This document shows positions 30,120-41,808 of a DNA stretch of 64,000 nt, piece after piece (position 1 is the first letter of the stretch; every line of letters starts with the position of its first letter). The notes below the pieces were generated by a model that was not told the origin of the DNA, did not search any database, and worked only from the letters and a program-made list of their open reading frames with translations. Position numbers and translations under genes: made by a program. The stretch is from Mayfieldus profundus. GTDB taxonomy: Bacteria > Actinomycetota > Thermoleophilia > Solirubrobacterales > 70-9. The DNA lies in the NCBI GenBank assembly GCA_038040325.1, contig JBBPIM010000002.1:1-64000 (forward strand). The letters are read 5' to 3'.

Positions 30120-32282
30120 CTAGGTATTGGGCAGGGATGTCCTCGGGACCTTGACGCGGGCGCATCCGGCAGGGTCGAGCCGGCCGTCCACCTTCCAAAC
30201 CGTGACCCGCTCCACCCCCGTCCCGTCGCGACTGACGGTGCGCAGCGCCGGGTCGGTTGCGATCCAGCCCGCCTCCGGCGAGAAAAGGGGCTCCGACGGG
30301 TGGATGAAATTGAGAAAGGGGCCGGTGACGAGGTAGTCGAGCTCGGCGTCGTTGACCGCCTCGCGGAAGCGGGCGCAGGTGCGGATCGCGTTGAAGGCCC
30401 CGTGCGGCCCCTCCTCGCCGAGGTACTGGACGTGATTGGAGAGGTCGGGCCCGTAGAACCCATAGCCGAGAAAGCCGGTCGTGGTGCCGGCCAGGCCGAT
30501 GCGGGATTCACGAACCTCGGCGGCCCACCGGTAGGCGCTGTCGAGATGCTGGTCGGGATCGAAGTTGCGCCATCGGGAGTCCAGATAGTCGCGCTGCACC
30601 GGGTAGCCGATCGCGACCACGCCCGCGACGAGGATCGCGAAGCCGGCGGCAAGCCCGCGCCACGAGAGCGAGCCCCGTGATCGCAGCCACAGCAACCCCG
30701 CCGGGACGATGATCGCGACGAACGCGACCAGCGCCCCGAATGCCCGCTCGGGCGCCCGCAGCACGTCGGTCGACTCGTCGGTGACGACCAGGACCGCCAG
30801 CACGGCGACGAGCAGCGCCCAGCCCGCCCGGTGGCTCTCCAGCCCCCGGCCCATCGCCAGCAACGCCAGCCCGAGGATCAGCGGCGGCAGCGCGAAGCGG
30901 ATGTTGATCGCGAAGGCGACCGGGCTGCCCTCCGCGCCGGCCGCGCTGAGGGGCGTCACCAGATAGGCCAACACCCCGAACAGCGCCACGGCCCCAAGCG
31001 CCGGCAGCAGGCGCTCATCGCGGCGCGCGATCACCAGCACCGCGCCCGCGACCCCGGCTGCCAGCACCAGCGGCCACAGCAGCCCGAAGGCCTCGCGCAG
31101 ACCGGGACCGAAATAGTCGCTCCAGACTCGCGTGTCCGTGGCGTAGTGGACGATCGGGAAGTCGGGACGCGCGGTCTGCAGCCGCTCCGGGCCGGGCAGG
31201 CTGAGGGGACCGAGGTGCTGCACCTGAGGCAGCGGATTGCCCGCCGTGAAGAGGTTGCGCACGTACCAGAACGCTCCGCCGGCCAGCAGCGGGGCGAACC
31301 AGGCGAGCGCCGCCGAGCGGCGCCCGCCTCGAGCCGCGAGGACGATGACCGCAACCGTCATGGCGGCGACCGTGGCGAGGACGGTGAACTTCGTCCCCAC
31401 CGCCAGCCCGGCGGCGAGGCCGGCGATGCCAAGCGCTGCGGGGTCGATTGGTGGACGGGGCTCGTCCGTTCCTCGTTCCTCGTTGCTCGTTCCTCGCTTG
31501 CCCGCCACGTAGCCACTGACCAAGAGCGCTGCCGCGGCGAGTACCAGCGCGGCCGCGACGACGTCGTTCTTGGCCGCTCCCGGCTCGCGGAAGACGAGAG
31601 TCTGCGCCTCCAGAACCAGCGCAACGGCCGCCACCGCGTGCGGCCCCCGTCCCCAGGGGCGTCCGATGCACCACGCGGACAGAAGCGCCAGGCCGAGCCA
31701 GCCGAGGTTTATGAAGAGCGACAGCGTGTCGCGGTCCGTGAGGATCATCCCGACCGCGTGCACGAGCTCGGAGTTCTGCGGATAGAACCAGTTGAGAAAG
31801 ACCGTGTCGGTGTGATGCAGCGACGTCACCGACCCGCTCTGGGCGATGTCCGCGGCGTACGGGAGGTGGTACCAGAGCGAGTCGAAATTGGTGATTCCGT
31901 TGTTGAGGTGGCCCTTGGTGACAAAGCCCCAGTGCGCGAACAGCAACGCCACCACCCCGACGGTCACCAGCATCGCCAGCGCACCGACCAGGGGCGCGGC
32001 GGGCGGAGGTCCCTCGGGCCTGGCCGAGCGAAGGCGCAGCGACGCAGCGCCGACCGCCACCGCGACGAGCACCAGCGGAGCCTCCTTAAGCAAGCCGAAC
32101 AGCCCCAGCAGCTCCGCCGCCCAGATCAACAGCGCCACACCCAGGACCGCCTCGGCGAGACGGGCCGGAGCCCCGCCCCAGCCGGCCAGCAGGCGGGCTC
32201 GCAGCTTCACCGCTGCCAGTCCCAGCGACCCGACCACCAGCACCAGCTCCAGAGCGCCGGCGAGATAGGCGCCGGCGCTCAT
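30120..32282 (-). CDS. GT-C-fold multi-pass membrane glycosyltransferase-like protein
   Basis: The 720-residue protein has about 12 transmembrane helices. The first large extracytoplasmic loop has TNFDSLWYHLPYAADIAQSG with Asp134, the position of the catalytic Asp in GT-C enzymes such as PMT/ArnT. A soluble C-terminal domain (about 600-720) lies outside the membrane. It probably transfers sugars from polyprenyl phosphate donors in envelope glycan assembly; donor and acceptor are unknown. Residues about 260-270 (GKRGTSNEERGTDEPRP) are encoded by a CTCGTT-type repeat cluster, a low-complexity insertion in a cytoplasmic loop. ATG 32282 follows ftsB by 19 bp. Confidence 0.8.
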   Translation of the reverse strand: MSAGAYLAGALELVLVVGSLGLAAVKLRARLLAGWGGAPARLAEAVLGVALLIWAAELLGLFGLLKEAPLVLVAVAVGAASLRLRSARPEGPPPAAPLVGALAMLVTVGVVALLFAHWGFVTKGHLNNGITNFDSLWYHLPYAADIAQSGSVTSLHHTDTVFLNWFYPQNSELVHAVGMILTDRDTLSLFINLGWLGLALLSAWCIGRPWGRGPHAVAAVALVLEAQTLVFREPGAAKNDVVAAALVLAAAALLVSGYVAGKRGTSNEERGTDEPRPPIDPAALGIAGLAAGLAVGTKFTVLATVAAMTVAVIVLAARGGRRSAALAWFAPLLAGGAFWYVRNLFTAGNPLPQVQHLGPLSLPGPERLQTARPDFPIVHYATDTRVWSDYFGPGLREAFGLLWPLVLAAGVAGAVLVIARRDERLLPALGAVALFGVLAYLVTPLSAAGAEGSPVAFAINIRFALPPLILGLALLAMGRGLESHRAGWALLVAVLAVLVVTDESTDVLRAPERAFGALVAFVAIIVPAGLLWLRSRGSLSWRGLAAGFAILVAGVVAIGYPVQRDYLDSRWRNFDPDQHLDSAYRWAAEVRESRIGLAGTTTGFLGYGFYGPDLSNHVQYLGEEGPHGAFNAIRTCARFREAVNDAELDYLVTGPFLNFIHPSEPLFSPEAGWIATDPALRTVSRDGTGVERVTVWKVDGRLDPAGCARVKVPRTSLPNT
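31461..31500. repeat. CTCGTTCCT-type tandem repeat inside the GT-C gene
   Basis: Plus strand units CGTTCCT, CGTTCCT, CGTTGCT, CGTTCCT follow one another. On the coding strand they give TSNEERGT. This is the same repeat family as at 18014, 53038 and 62331, here kept in frame. Confidence 0.7.
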
Positions 32283-32301
32283 CAGCAGACCTCGCTCTCG
32301 G

Positions 32302-32667
32302 CTACTTGCCCAGGCCCTTGACCACGTACGGGCGCTCGCCCGGCTCGACCATGCCCTGGCGGCGCGCCTCGCGCTCCAGCACGCCGGGGTCGTCCGCGGA
32401 CTGGACCCGGTTGTGCATGTGCCGATTCTCCAGCTGCAGTTCGCGCAGGTGCTCCTTGGCCGCGCCCGAGTCGCGGTAGGTGTGGATGAAGTTCACCACC
32501 GGGTTGAGGTAGGAGACCAGCACCGCGGCGAGCACGATCGTCAGCGCGACCCGCCCCAGCCGGTCCCAGTTGACTCGGCTCGACCCGCGCCTCCGGGCCG
32601 GCCGGCGGCGCGCCGCGGGGCGACGGCGTGGAGCGGCGCGGGTGCCTGCGTAGGCGCGTGCTGACAC
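32302..32667 (-). CDS. ftsB: FtsB/DivIC-like septum formation initiator
   Basis: The 121-residue bitopic protein has an Arg/Ala-rich cytoplasmic N-terminus (about 1-35), one transmembrane helix (VALTIVLAAVLVSYLNPVV, about 40-58) and an extracytoplasmic coiled coil (KEHLRELQLENRHMHNRVQS). The family end motif LEREARRQGMVEPGERPYVV is present. It is part of the FtsQLB divisome complex. Position directly downstream of eno is the classic synteny for FtsB in Gram-negatives and Actinomycetota. The start is GTG 32667. Confidence 0.9.
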   Translation of the reverse strand: MSARAYAGTRAAPRRRPAARRRPARRRGSSRVNWDRLGRVALTIVLAAVLVSYLNPVVNFIHTYRDSGAAKEHLRELQLENRHMHNRVQSADDPGVLEREARRQGMVEPGERPYVVKGLGK

Positions 32668-32703
32668 GCCTGACCCTTTGCGGCCAGGCCCGGTATTCCT
32701 TCA

Positions 32704-33999
32704 CTAGCTGGACCGCTGAACGAACGCCTGCAGGCCGGGGTAGGTGGCCTGCTCCCCCAGTTCCTCCTCGATGCGCAGCAGGCGGTTGTACTTGGCGACC
32801 CTGTCCGAGCGCGACGGAGCCCCGGTCTTGATCTGCCCGGCGCCGGTGCCGACCGCAAGGTCGGCGATCGTCGTGTCCTCGGTCTCGCCCGAGCGGTGCG
32901 AGATCACAGCCGTGTAGCCGGCATCGCGCGCGGTCCGCACCGTCTCCAGGGTCTCGCTGAGGGTGCCGATCTGGTTGACCTTGACCAGGATCGAGTTGGC
33001 CACCCCCTGCTCGATACCGCGCCTCAGGCGCTCGGCGTTGGTGACGAAGAGGTCGTCCCCGACCAGCTGAACCCGCTCGCCGACGCGGTCGGTGAGCTGT
33101 TTCCAGCCCTCCCAGTCCTCCTCGTCCATGCCGTCCTCGATCGATACAACCGGGAAGCGCTGCGACGTCTCCTCCCAGTAGGCGGCCATCTCCTCGGGGG
33201 ACAGGGTCCGCCCCTCGTGCTCGAGCGCGTAGGAGCCCTCGCTGAACAGCTCGCTGGTCGCCGGATCCAGCGCCACGTACACGTCGGAGCCGGGCGCATG
33301 GCCCGCCGCCTCGATGCCGGCGATCACCGCCTCCAGCGCCGCCTCGTTGGACTCGAGGTCCGGGGCGAAGCCGCCCTCGTCGCCGACGGCGGTGGAGAGG
33401 CCGCGCTCGCCAAGGGTCCGCTTCAGGGCATGGAAGACCTCGGTGCCGGTCCGCAGCGCCTCCGAAAAGCCGGCGGCCCCGGTCGGCACGACCATGAACT
33501 CCTGGAAGTCCACGGAGTTGTCGGCGTGGGCGCCGCCGTTGAGCACGTTCATCATCGGCACCGGCAGCACGTTCGCCTCGCCGCCGCCGAAGAGATCCGC
33601 GAAGTAGCGATAGAGCGGTAGCTGCGCGTCGGCGGCGGCGGCCTTTGCCACGGCCAGCGAGACGCCGAGGATCGCGTTGGCGCCGAGCCGGCCCTTGTTG
33701 GGCGTGCCGTCGAGCTCGATCAGGGTCCGGTCGATCGCGGTCTGCTCGGCCGCGCGGGCTCCGGCCAATGCCTGGGCGATCTCGCCGTTGACGTGACCGA
33801 CCGCGCCGCTCACGCCCTTGCCGTTCCAGGCATCGCCGCCGTCGCGCAGCTCGACGGCTTCGAACTCGCCGGTGGAGGCGCCGGAGGGAACCGCGGCGAG
33901 CCCCTCCGCGCCGCTTGACAGCAGCACCTCGACCTCGACCGTGGGATTGCCCCTCGAATCGAGGATCTGGCGTGCGTGGATCCGCTCGATCTGGCTCAT
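32704..33999 (-). CDS. eno: Enolase
   Basis: The 431-residue protein has the full enolase sequence: RQILDSRGNPTVEVEV, NGGAHADNSVDFQEFMVVPT, GDEGGFAPDL (catalytic Glu), YVALDPATSELF (Mg Asp), SIEDGMDEEDWEG, LVGDDLFVT, SILVKVNQIGTLSET (catalytic Lys) and VISHRSGETEDT. It interconverts 2-phosphoglycerate and phosphoenolpyruvate. Start ATG 33999 gives MSQIERIHARQIL, the usual N-terminus. It sits between mazG and ftsB in the conserved leftward block, 27 bp after mazG. Confidence 0.98.
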   Translation of the reverse strand: MSQIERIHARQILDSRGNPTVEVEVLLSSGAEGLAAVPSGASTGEFEAVELRDGGDAWNGKGVSGAVGHVNGEIAQALAGARAAEQTAIDRTLIELDGTPNKGRLGANAILGVSLAVAKAAAADAQLPLYRYFADLFGGGEANVLPVPMMNVLNGGAHADNSVDFQEFMVVPTGAAGFSEALRTGTEVFHALKRTLGERGLSTAVGDEGGFAPDLESNEAALEAVIAGIEAAGHAPGSDVYVALDPATSELFSEGSYALEHEGRTLSPEEMAAYWEETSQRFPVVSIEDGMDEEDWEGWKQLTDRVGERVQLVGDDLFVTNAERLRRGIEQGVANSILVKVNQIGTLSETLETVRTARDAGYTAVISHRSGETEDTTIADLAVGTGAGQIKTGAPSRSDRVAKYNRLLRIEEELGEQATYPGLQAFVQRSS

Positions 34000-34026
34000 C
34001 GCGATACCCGAAGGGGCGGCAGTCTT

Positions 34027-34788
34027 TCAGGTCGGGTCGGACTCGACCCGCCGGCGGAATGCGTGTGCGCGGGTGCGCAGCGCGAGCTCGGGGTCGGCCT
34101 GCTGGCGGCGCGCTGCGTCCACCGCGGCGAACAGCAGCTCGCCCAGCGCACGCTCGACGCGGTTCCGCTCGGCCGGCGCGGCGGTGGGTGCCCCGCTCTC
34201 GCCCTGCTCGAGCAGGCCGGCGAGCTCATCCGCGGCCCCGCGCAGGGCGCGCGCCAACTCTGCGGCATCGCCCTCATCGGCGCCGCCAGACGCCGCGCGC
34301 CGCTGCAGCTTGCGGGCATAGAGCAGTGCCGGCAGGTTCTCGGGAACGTCGGCAAAGGGCTCGTCCTCCCCGCGTCCCTCGACCTCGCGCTTGATCCGGT
34401 CCCAGTTACGTAGGACATCCCCGGCGCTGTCAGCCTCGGCCTCCCCGAAAACGTGGGGATGGCGGCGGATCAACTTCTCGCGGCAGTGCTCCGCGACCGC
34501 CGCCATGTCCCCCGCGCCACGCTCCTCCAGCAGCAGCGACAGGAAGTGGACCTGGAACAGCACGTCTCCCAACTCATCGATCAGCTTTGCGTCGTCTCCG
34601 CGGCGCGCGGCATCGGCGAGCTCGTAGGACTCCTCCACCGTGTGAGGGACGATCGAGCGCTCGTCCTGCTCTCGGTCCCAGGGGCACTCGCGGCGCAGCC
34701 GCCGGGTGATCGCGTCGAGGCTCTGTACCGCTGCGGCGCTGCGCGCGGCGGCGTCGTCGTCGCTGCCGCCGCCGGAGCCGCTCACCAC
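34027..34788 (-). CDS. mazG: MazG nucleoside triphosphate pyrophosphohydrolase
   Basis: The 253-residue protein has a first MazG domain with LRRECPWDREQDERSIVPHT, EESYELADA and DELGDVLFQV, the Glu/Asp set that binds Mg2+. A second, degenerate copy follows (RVERALGELLFAAVDAARR). It hydrolyses (d)NTPs to monophosphates and lowers damaged or signalling nucleotides. I prefer tandem GTG codons at 34788 or 34785, 10 bp after the SurA-like stop, because the upstream open frame to 34860 is Pro/Arg-rich and overlaps that gene. It is in the same leftward run as mfd and eno. Confidence 0.92.
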   Translation of the reverse strand: MVSGSGGGSDDDAAARSAAAVQSLDAITRRLRRECPWDREQDERSIVPHTVEESYELADAARRGDDAKLIDELGDVLFQVHFLSLLLEERGAGDMAAVAEHCREKLIRRHPHVFGEAEADSAGDVLRNWDRIKREVEGRGEDEPFADVPENLPALLYARKLQRRAASGGADEGDAAELARALRGAADELAGLLEQGESGAPTAAPAERNRVERALGELLFAAVDAARRQQADPELALRTRAHAFRRRVESDPT

Positions 34789-34798
34789 GCGTGCCGCG

Positions 34799-36100
34799 TC
34801 AGGGGCCTGTCGGGGTCCCGGGCGGCGCTCCCACGCCCGAGGGCGCACCGGGGACCGCACCGGGCAGGCCGGTCTCCTCGACCGGCTGCAGGCCGGCCGG
34901 GATCGGGCGTTGCGGCAACCGCGTCCCCTGCGGGCTGAGCAGCGTCACCGACCCGGGCAATGCCGGCGCCAGCGGGGTGACCGGCGCGGGACATGCGGGC
35001 GGGATGCCGCCCTTCGGGTCCGCCTCGTAGCAGGCCGGCGGGGCGGTGGCGGGGTGCGCGGAGCCGCCGAAGTTGGCGCAGCGGTCGGTCAGATAGCCCG
35101 CGGCGCAGAAGGTCCGCGACTGCCACTTGCTGCCGTAGTCGTTGACGAATTCCGAGAAGGTGTTCTGCTGCTCCTGCTGGAGGAGCTGCTGGCGGATCTG
35201 CTCGCGCACCTGGCGGTTCAGGGGCTGCGTCCGCGCCTGTGTGATCTTCACCACCTCAAAGACGTAGTAGCCGAGCGGCGTCTTCACCGGGCCCACCAGC
35301 TCGCCCTTCGCCGCGTCGAAGATCTCGGAGTCGAGGGGCTGCTCCAGCAGCCCCTCGCTGAGGCTCGGCCGCAGGCCGCTGTTGCTGCGCGATGCCGGAT
35401 CGGTGGAGAACTCCTTCGCGACCTTCTGCCAGCTGTCCTCGGACGAGTCCTTCTCGAGCGCGGCCTTCGCCTCCTCGACCTTGGCCTTCTCCTTGTTGAG
35501 GATCAGCCGCACGTCCCTGGTCTCCGGCTGCTCGAACTGGGACTTGCTGGCTTCGTAGAAGTCGTCGATCTCGGAGTTGCTCACCTTGCCGACGTCGCGG
35601 GTGACCCGCGTCTGGATGTCCGTGCTGAGGATCTGCAGACGCACCCGCGTCTCGACGTCCTCGGGTGTGAACCCGGATTGGTCGAGGAACTGCTGGAACT
35701 CCTTCTCGGTCCGGAAGTTCTGCTTCTTGATCGTCTCGAGCTCGTCGGCGATCTGCTTGTCGGTGGTCGTGATCCCGAGCTCCGCGGCCTCGCCCTGGAT
35801 CCAGACCGAATCGAGCAGGTCGCCGGTCGCCGCCTGCTCGATGTCGTCGTACTCCTTGGTGCCGGGCTTGGGCACCTTCTGGACTCCCGCGCGGGCGGCG
35901 GCCTGCTCGAGCGCACGGTCCAGATCCTCCTTGGTGATCGTCCCGATGCCGTCGGGGGCGTCCTCGACCACCGCGACCGCGTCGTCGGGCACGCCCGGGT
36001 CGCCGAGCCCGCGGAAGATCGCGTAGCCGGCGAAGAAGAGCGCCACGATCGCCCCGAAGACGATCAGCGACGCGCGCTTCTGGCGAGGTATCCCTTGCAC
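34799..36100 (-). CDS. SurA/PrsA-like peptidyl-prolyl isomerase, membrane-anchored foldase
   Basis: The 433-residue protein has a transmembrane anchor (ASLIVFGAIVALFFAGYAIF). A SurA_N-type helical chaperone domain follows, with DRALEQAAARAG and then TGDLLDSVWIQGEAAELGIT. A parvulin-like PPIase domain has AKEFSTDPASRSNSGLRPSL, then FDAAKGELVGPVKTPLGYYV. The tail is Pro/Cys-rich and low-complexity (PPACYEADPKGGIPPACPAP). It helps fold exported proteins outside the membrane. GTG 36100 puts the anchor at the N-terminus; it starts 16 bp after mfd. Confidence 0.88.
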   Translation of the reverse strand: MQGIPRQKRASLIVFGAIVALFFAGYAIFRGLGDPGVPDDAVAVVEDAPDGIGTITKEDLDRALEQAAARAGVQKVPKPGTKEYDDIEQAATGDLLDSVWIQGEAAELGITTTDKQIADELETIKKQNFRTEKEFQQFLDQSGFTPEDVETRVRLQILSTDIQTRVTRDVGKVSNSEIDDFYEASKSQFEQPETRDVRLILNKEKAKVEEAKAALEKDSSEDSWQKVAKEFSTDPASRSNSGLRPSLSEGLLEQPLDSEIFDAAKGELVGPVKTPLGYYVFEVVKITQARTQPLNRQVREQIRQQLLQQEQQNTFSEFVNDYGSKWQSRTFCAAGYLTDRCANFGGSAHPATAPPACYEADPKGGIPPACPAPVTPLAPALPGSVTLLSPQGTRLPQRPIPAGLQPVEETGLPGAVPGAPSGVGAPPGTPTGP

Positions 36101-36116
36101 GAGGCCGGGAGAATAG

Positions 36117-39485
<3,369 letters not shown>

Positions 39486-39599
39486 CGCACGCGAAACAAC
39501 CGGACACAGGGTCCGGCGGGTCGTTGCGCCGGGCACGGGCCCGGCTCCGATCCGGATTCTAGGGAGCCGCGGCGCCGGTCCCGCGCCGGCGGCGAAGCC

Positions 39600-40331
39600 T
39601 CAGTCCCGGTAGGGCAATCCTGGGCCCGAGCGCTGCCACTCCACCTGCCCCTCGCCCTCGCTGCGCGATCGCTCCTCGATGCCGTCCCAGCCGTGCAGCA
39701 TCAGCTTCAGCCGCGCCACCGCCTCCGGCGGATGCCCGGCGACTTCGGCGGCCAGCTCCAGCGCCGCCTGCTCGGTTGCGGCCGCGGGAGCGACGCGATT
39801 GACGAGGCCCAGCCGCAGCGCCTCGTCGGCACCGACGATCCGCGAAGACAGCAGCAGATATTTGGCGGTCGCCAGCCCGCACAGCGTGGTCAGCCGCGCC
39901 GGCCCGACCGGAACGCCGAGCGCTGCGCCGGGGAAACGCATGCGCAGGTTGGCGCCGCCGACCCGCATGTCGCAGGCGACGGCGATCTCGGCCCCGCCGC
40001 CGATCACGTCGCCGTGGCAGGCGGCGACGGTCGGCTTCGGAAAGCCGGTGATCGTGTCGTAGAGGTCGGCGAAGAGCTGCATCCGGCGCACCTTGCCCTC
40101 ATCGTCGAGCCGCTCCTTGACGTCGGCTCCAGCGGAGAGACCCATGTGGTCGGAGGACGAGAGAACCAGGACGCGCACTGAGTCGTCGTCGCGAGCCGCC
40201 TCGAAGTGGGCGAGCATCTCCTCCAGCATCTGTGTGTTCATCGCGTTGCGCGCTTCGGGGCGCTCGAGCAGCAGCAGCGCGACGCCGTCGTCGCCGACCG
40301 CGTAGGTGGTCAGGGCGCGCGACTCGCTCAC
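39600..40331 (-). CDS. Enoyl-CoA hydratase/isomerase family protein
   Basis: The 243-residue crotonase-fold protein has LLERPEARNAMNTQMLEEML, GLSAGADVKE (first oxyanion NH) and AACHGDVIGGGAEIAVACDM (second oxyanion and CoA pocket). The first catalytic Glu position of hydratases reads GGGAEI (Glu present); the second, usually Glu in GxPExG, reads GVPVGP, so a classical hydratase activity is not certain. It may be an isomerase or lyase of the superfamily. GTG 40331 overlaps the pth stop as GTGA. Confidence 0.88.
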   Translation of the reverse strand: MSESRALTTYAVGDDGVALLLLERPEARNAMNTQMLEEMLAHFEAARDDDSVRVLVLSSSDHMGLSAGADVKERLDDEGKVRRMQLFADLYDTITGFPKPTVAACHGDVIGGGAEIAVACDMRVGGANLRMRFPGAALGVPVGPARLTTLCGLATAKYLLLSSRIVGADEALRLGLVNRVAPAAATEQAALELAAEVAGHPPEAVARLKLMLHGWDGIEERSRSEGEGQVEWQRSGPGLPYRD

Positions 40332-40921
40332 CGGGGTTCCCCCACCTCCCCGGCCTCGATTCCCTCCCCGGCAGAGATCCGCTCGACCAGCCGCTCTGCC
40401 TCGGCGGCCGCGCGCTCGATCAGCTCGCGCACGTCGTCGCGGGGCTCACGAAAGCGAGAAAGCACATAGCCGGAGACGACTTCGGGGTCGGTCGAGTCGG
40501 GCCGCCCGACGCCGGCCCGCACGCGCCAGAAGTCGGCGGCCCCGAGCCCGTCGCGCAGGCTCTTCAGCCCGTTGTGCCCGGCCACCCCGCCGCCGAGCTT
40601 GCTGCGCACCTCGCCGAACGGGAGGTCGATCTCGTCGTGCAGGACCACGAGCCCGTCCAGCGGCACCTTGAGCGACCCGCGCGCGGGCCCGACCGAGCTT
40701 CCCGACTCGTTCATGAAGGTCTGGGGCAGCAGCACCGCCACCCGCGGCCCGCCGGGGCCGGCGCGACCCTCCGCGAGCAGCCCGTTGAACTTCTTTCGCG
40801 CCCGCGGCAGGTCCCAGCGGCCGGCCAGCGCGTCGGCAATCTCGAAGCCGATGTTGTGGCGGGTCGCCGCGTAGCGGTCGCCAGGGTTTCCCAGGCCGAC
40901 CACGAGGATGCGATCGCCCAA
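40328..40921 (-). CDS. pth: Peptidyl-tRNA hydrolase
   Basis: The 197-residue protein has the Pth signature: VVGLGNPGDRYAATRHNIGF (Asn, catalytic His), LPQTFMNESG, VLHDEIDLPFGEVRSK (catalytic Asp) and GGGVAGHNGLKSL. It releases peptides from prematurely dropped peptidyl-tRNAs. The start is TTG 40921, well spaced after GGAGG. It lies 55 bp downstream of rplY, the usual actinobacterial rplY-pth pair, and overlaps the enoyl-CoA hydratase gene by 4 nt. Confidence 0.96.
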   Translation of the reverse strand: MGDRILVVGLGNPGDRYAATRHNIGFEIADALAGRWDLPRARKKFNGLLAEGRAGPGGPRVAVLLPQTFMNESGSSVGPARGSLKVPLDGLVVLHDEIDLPFGEVRSKLGGGVAGHNGLKSLRDGLGAADFWRVRAGVGRPDSTDPEVVSGYVLSRFREPRDDVRELIERAAAEAERLVERISAGEGIEAGEVGEPR

Positions 40922-40975
40922 ATCGCCTCCCTCCTCGCGGCGATCCTTCGAGCGCCGGCGAAAGAGCGACAGCGG

Positions 40976-41722
40976 TTACTCCCCTCCGCCGCCGCCGTTG
41001 CCGCCGCCGTCGCCGCCCTCGCCCTCGGGCACTTCCTCGCCCTCGGGCACTTCCTCGCCCTCGGGCACTTCCTCGCCCTCGGGCACTTCCTCGCCCTCTT
41101 CTGCCTCCTCGCTGACCAGGGCCGCCTCCTCCTCGATCTCCTCCAGCTCCTTCTCGAGCCGCGGGGGAGTGAGGGTGGCGACCGTAACCTCCTCGAGATC
41201 CTCGGCGACGAAGGTGGATCCCTGCGGCGGCGGGATCATCGACAGCTGAATCGTGTCGTTGATGTCCATGTGGGAAACGTCGACGACAATGCGGTCGGGG
41301 ATCTCGGTCGGCAGCGCCTCGACGGTGATCTCGCGGGTGATGTGCTCGAGCACGCCGCCCTCCTTGGAGCCGGGGGCCTCCTCGGCGCCCTCAATCTCGA
41401 TCGGAACCTCGGCCTGGATCGCTTCGTCGAGCTTGACCTCGTTCAGGTCGAGGTGCTGCAGGTCGCCGCGCACCGGGTGGAGCTGCTGTTCCTTGACCAC
41501 CACCGGCACCGCCGCGGATCCCTCGATCTCGATGTCGAACAGGGCGTGGCCCTCGGAGAGAACCGCGCCGGCGTCCCGCTCGGCCACCTGGAAGGGGCGA
41601 GCCTCCTCGCCGTTGGCGTAGACCACGCCGGGAACCAGGCCGTCGCGGCGTAGGCGGCGGCTGACCCGCGAGCCGAAATCGCTGCGGGGAGCCGCCTTGA
41701 GTGTGGCGCGACCTGAAGCCAT
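40976..41722 (-). CDS. rplY: 50S ribosomal protein L25/general stress protein Ctc
   Basis: The 248-residue protein has the L25 5S-rRNA-binding domain (about 5-95: SRRLRRDGLVPGVVYANGEE) and the TL5-type C-terminal beta domain (about 96-190). It ends in an unusual acidic tail with four exact copies of the hexapeptide EGEEVP followed by EGEGGDGGGNGGGGGE. The hexapeptide copies come from an 18-bp tandem repeat, so length variation by slippage is likely. It binds 5S rRNA in the large subunit. Confidence 0.95.
   Translation of the reverse strand: MASGRATLKAAPRSDFGSRVSRRLRRDGLVPGVVYANGEEARPFQVAERDAGAVLSEGHALFDIEIEGSAAVPVVVKEQQLHPVRGDLQHLDLNEVKLDEAIQAEVPIEIEGAEEAPGSKEGGVLEHITREITVEALPTEIPDRIVVDVSHMDINDTIQLSMIPPPQGSTFVAEDLEEVTVATLTPPRLEKELEEIEEEAALVSEEAEEGEEVPEGEEVPEGEEVPEGEEVPEGEGGDGGGNGGGGGE
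41021..41092. repeat. Four exact 18-bp tandem repeats in the rplY tail
   Basis: The unit GCCCTCGGGCACTTCCTC (plus strand) occurs four times without a mismatch and stays in frame, encoding EGEEVP on the minus strand. Confidence 0.95.
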
Positions 41723-41808
41723 CGCAGGCTAGAGGATAGAGAGGCGCGGTCGGTCGCGATTGCGTGCAGTCCTGCGAGCGCTTGATGCTCTGTCTCTACG
41801 CTTCCCGG

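Noticed and set aside
40981..41099. CRISPR-like array in the 18-bp repeats
   Set aside because: The repeats are directly adjacent without spacers and in frame within rplY.
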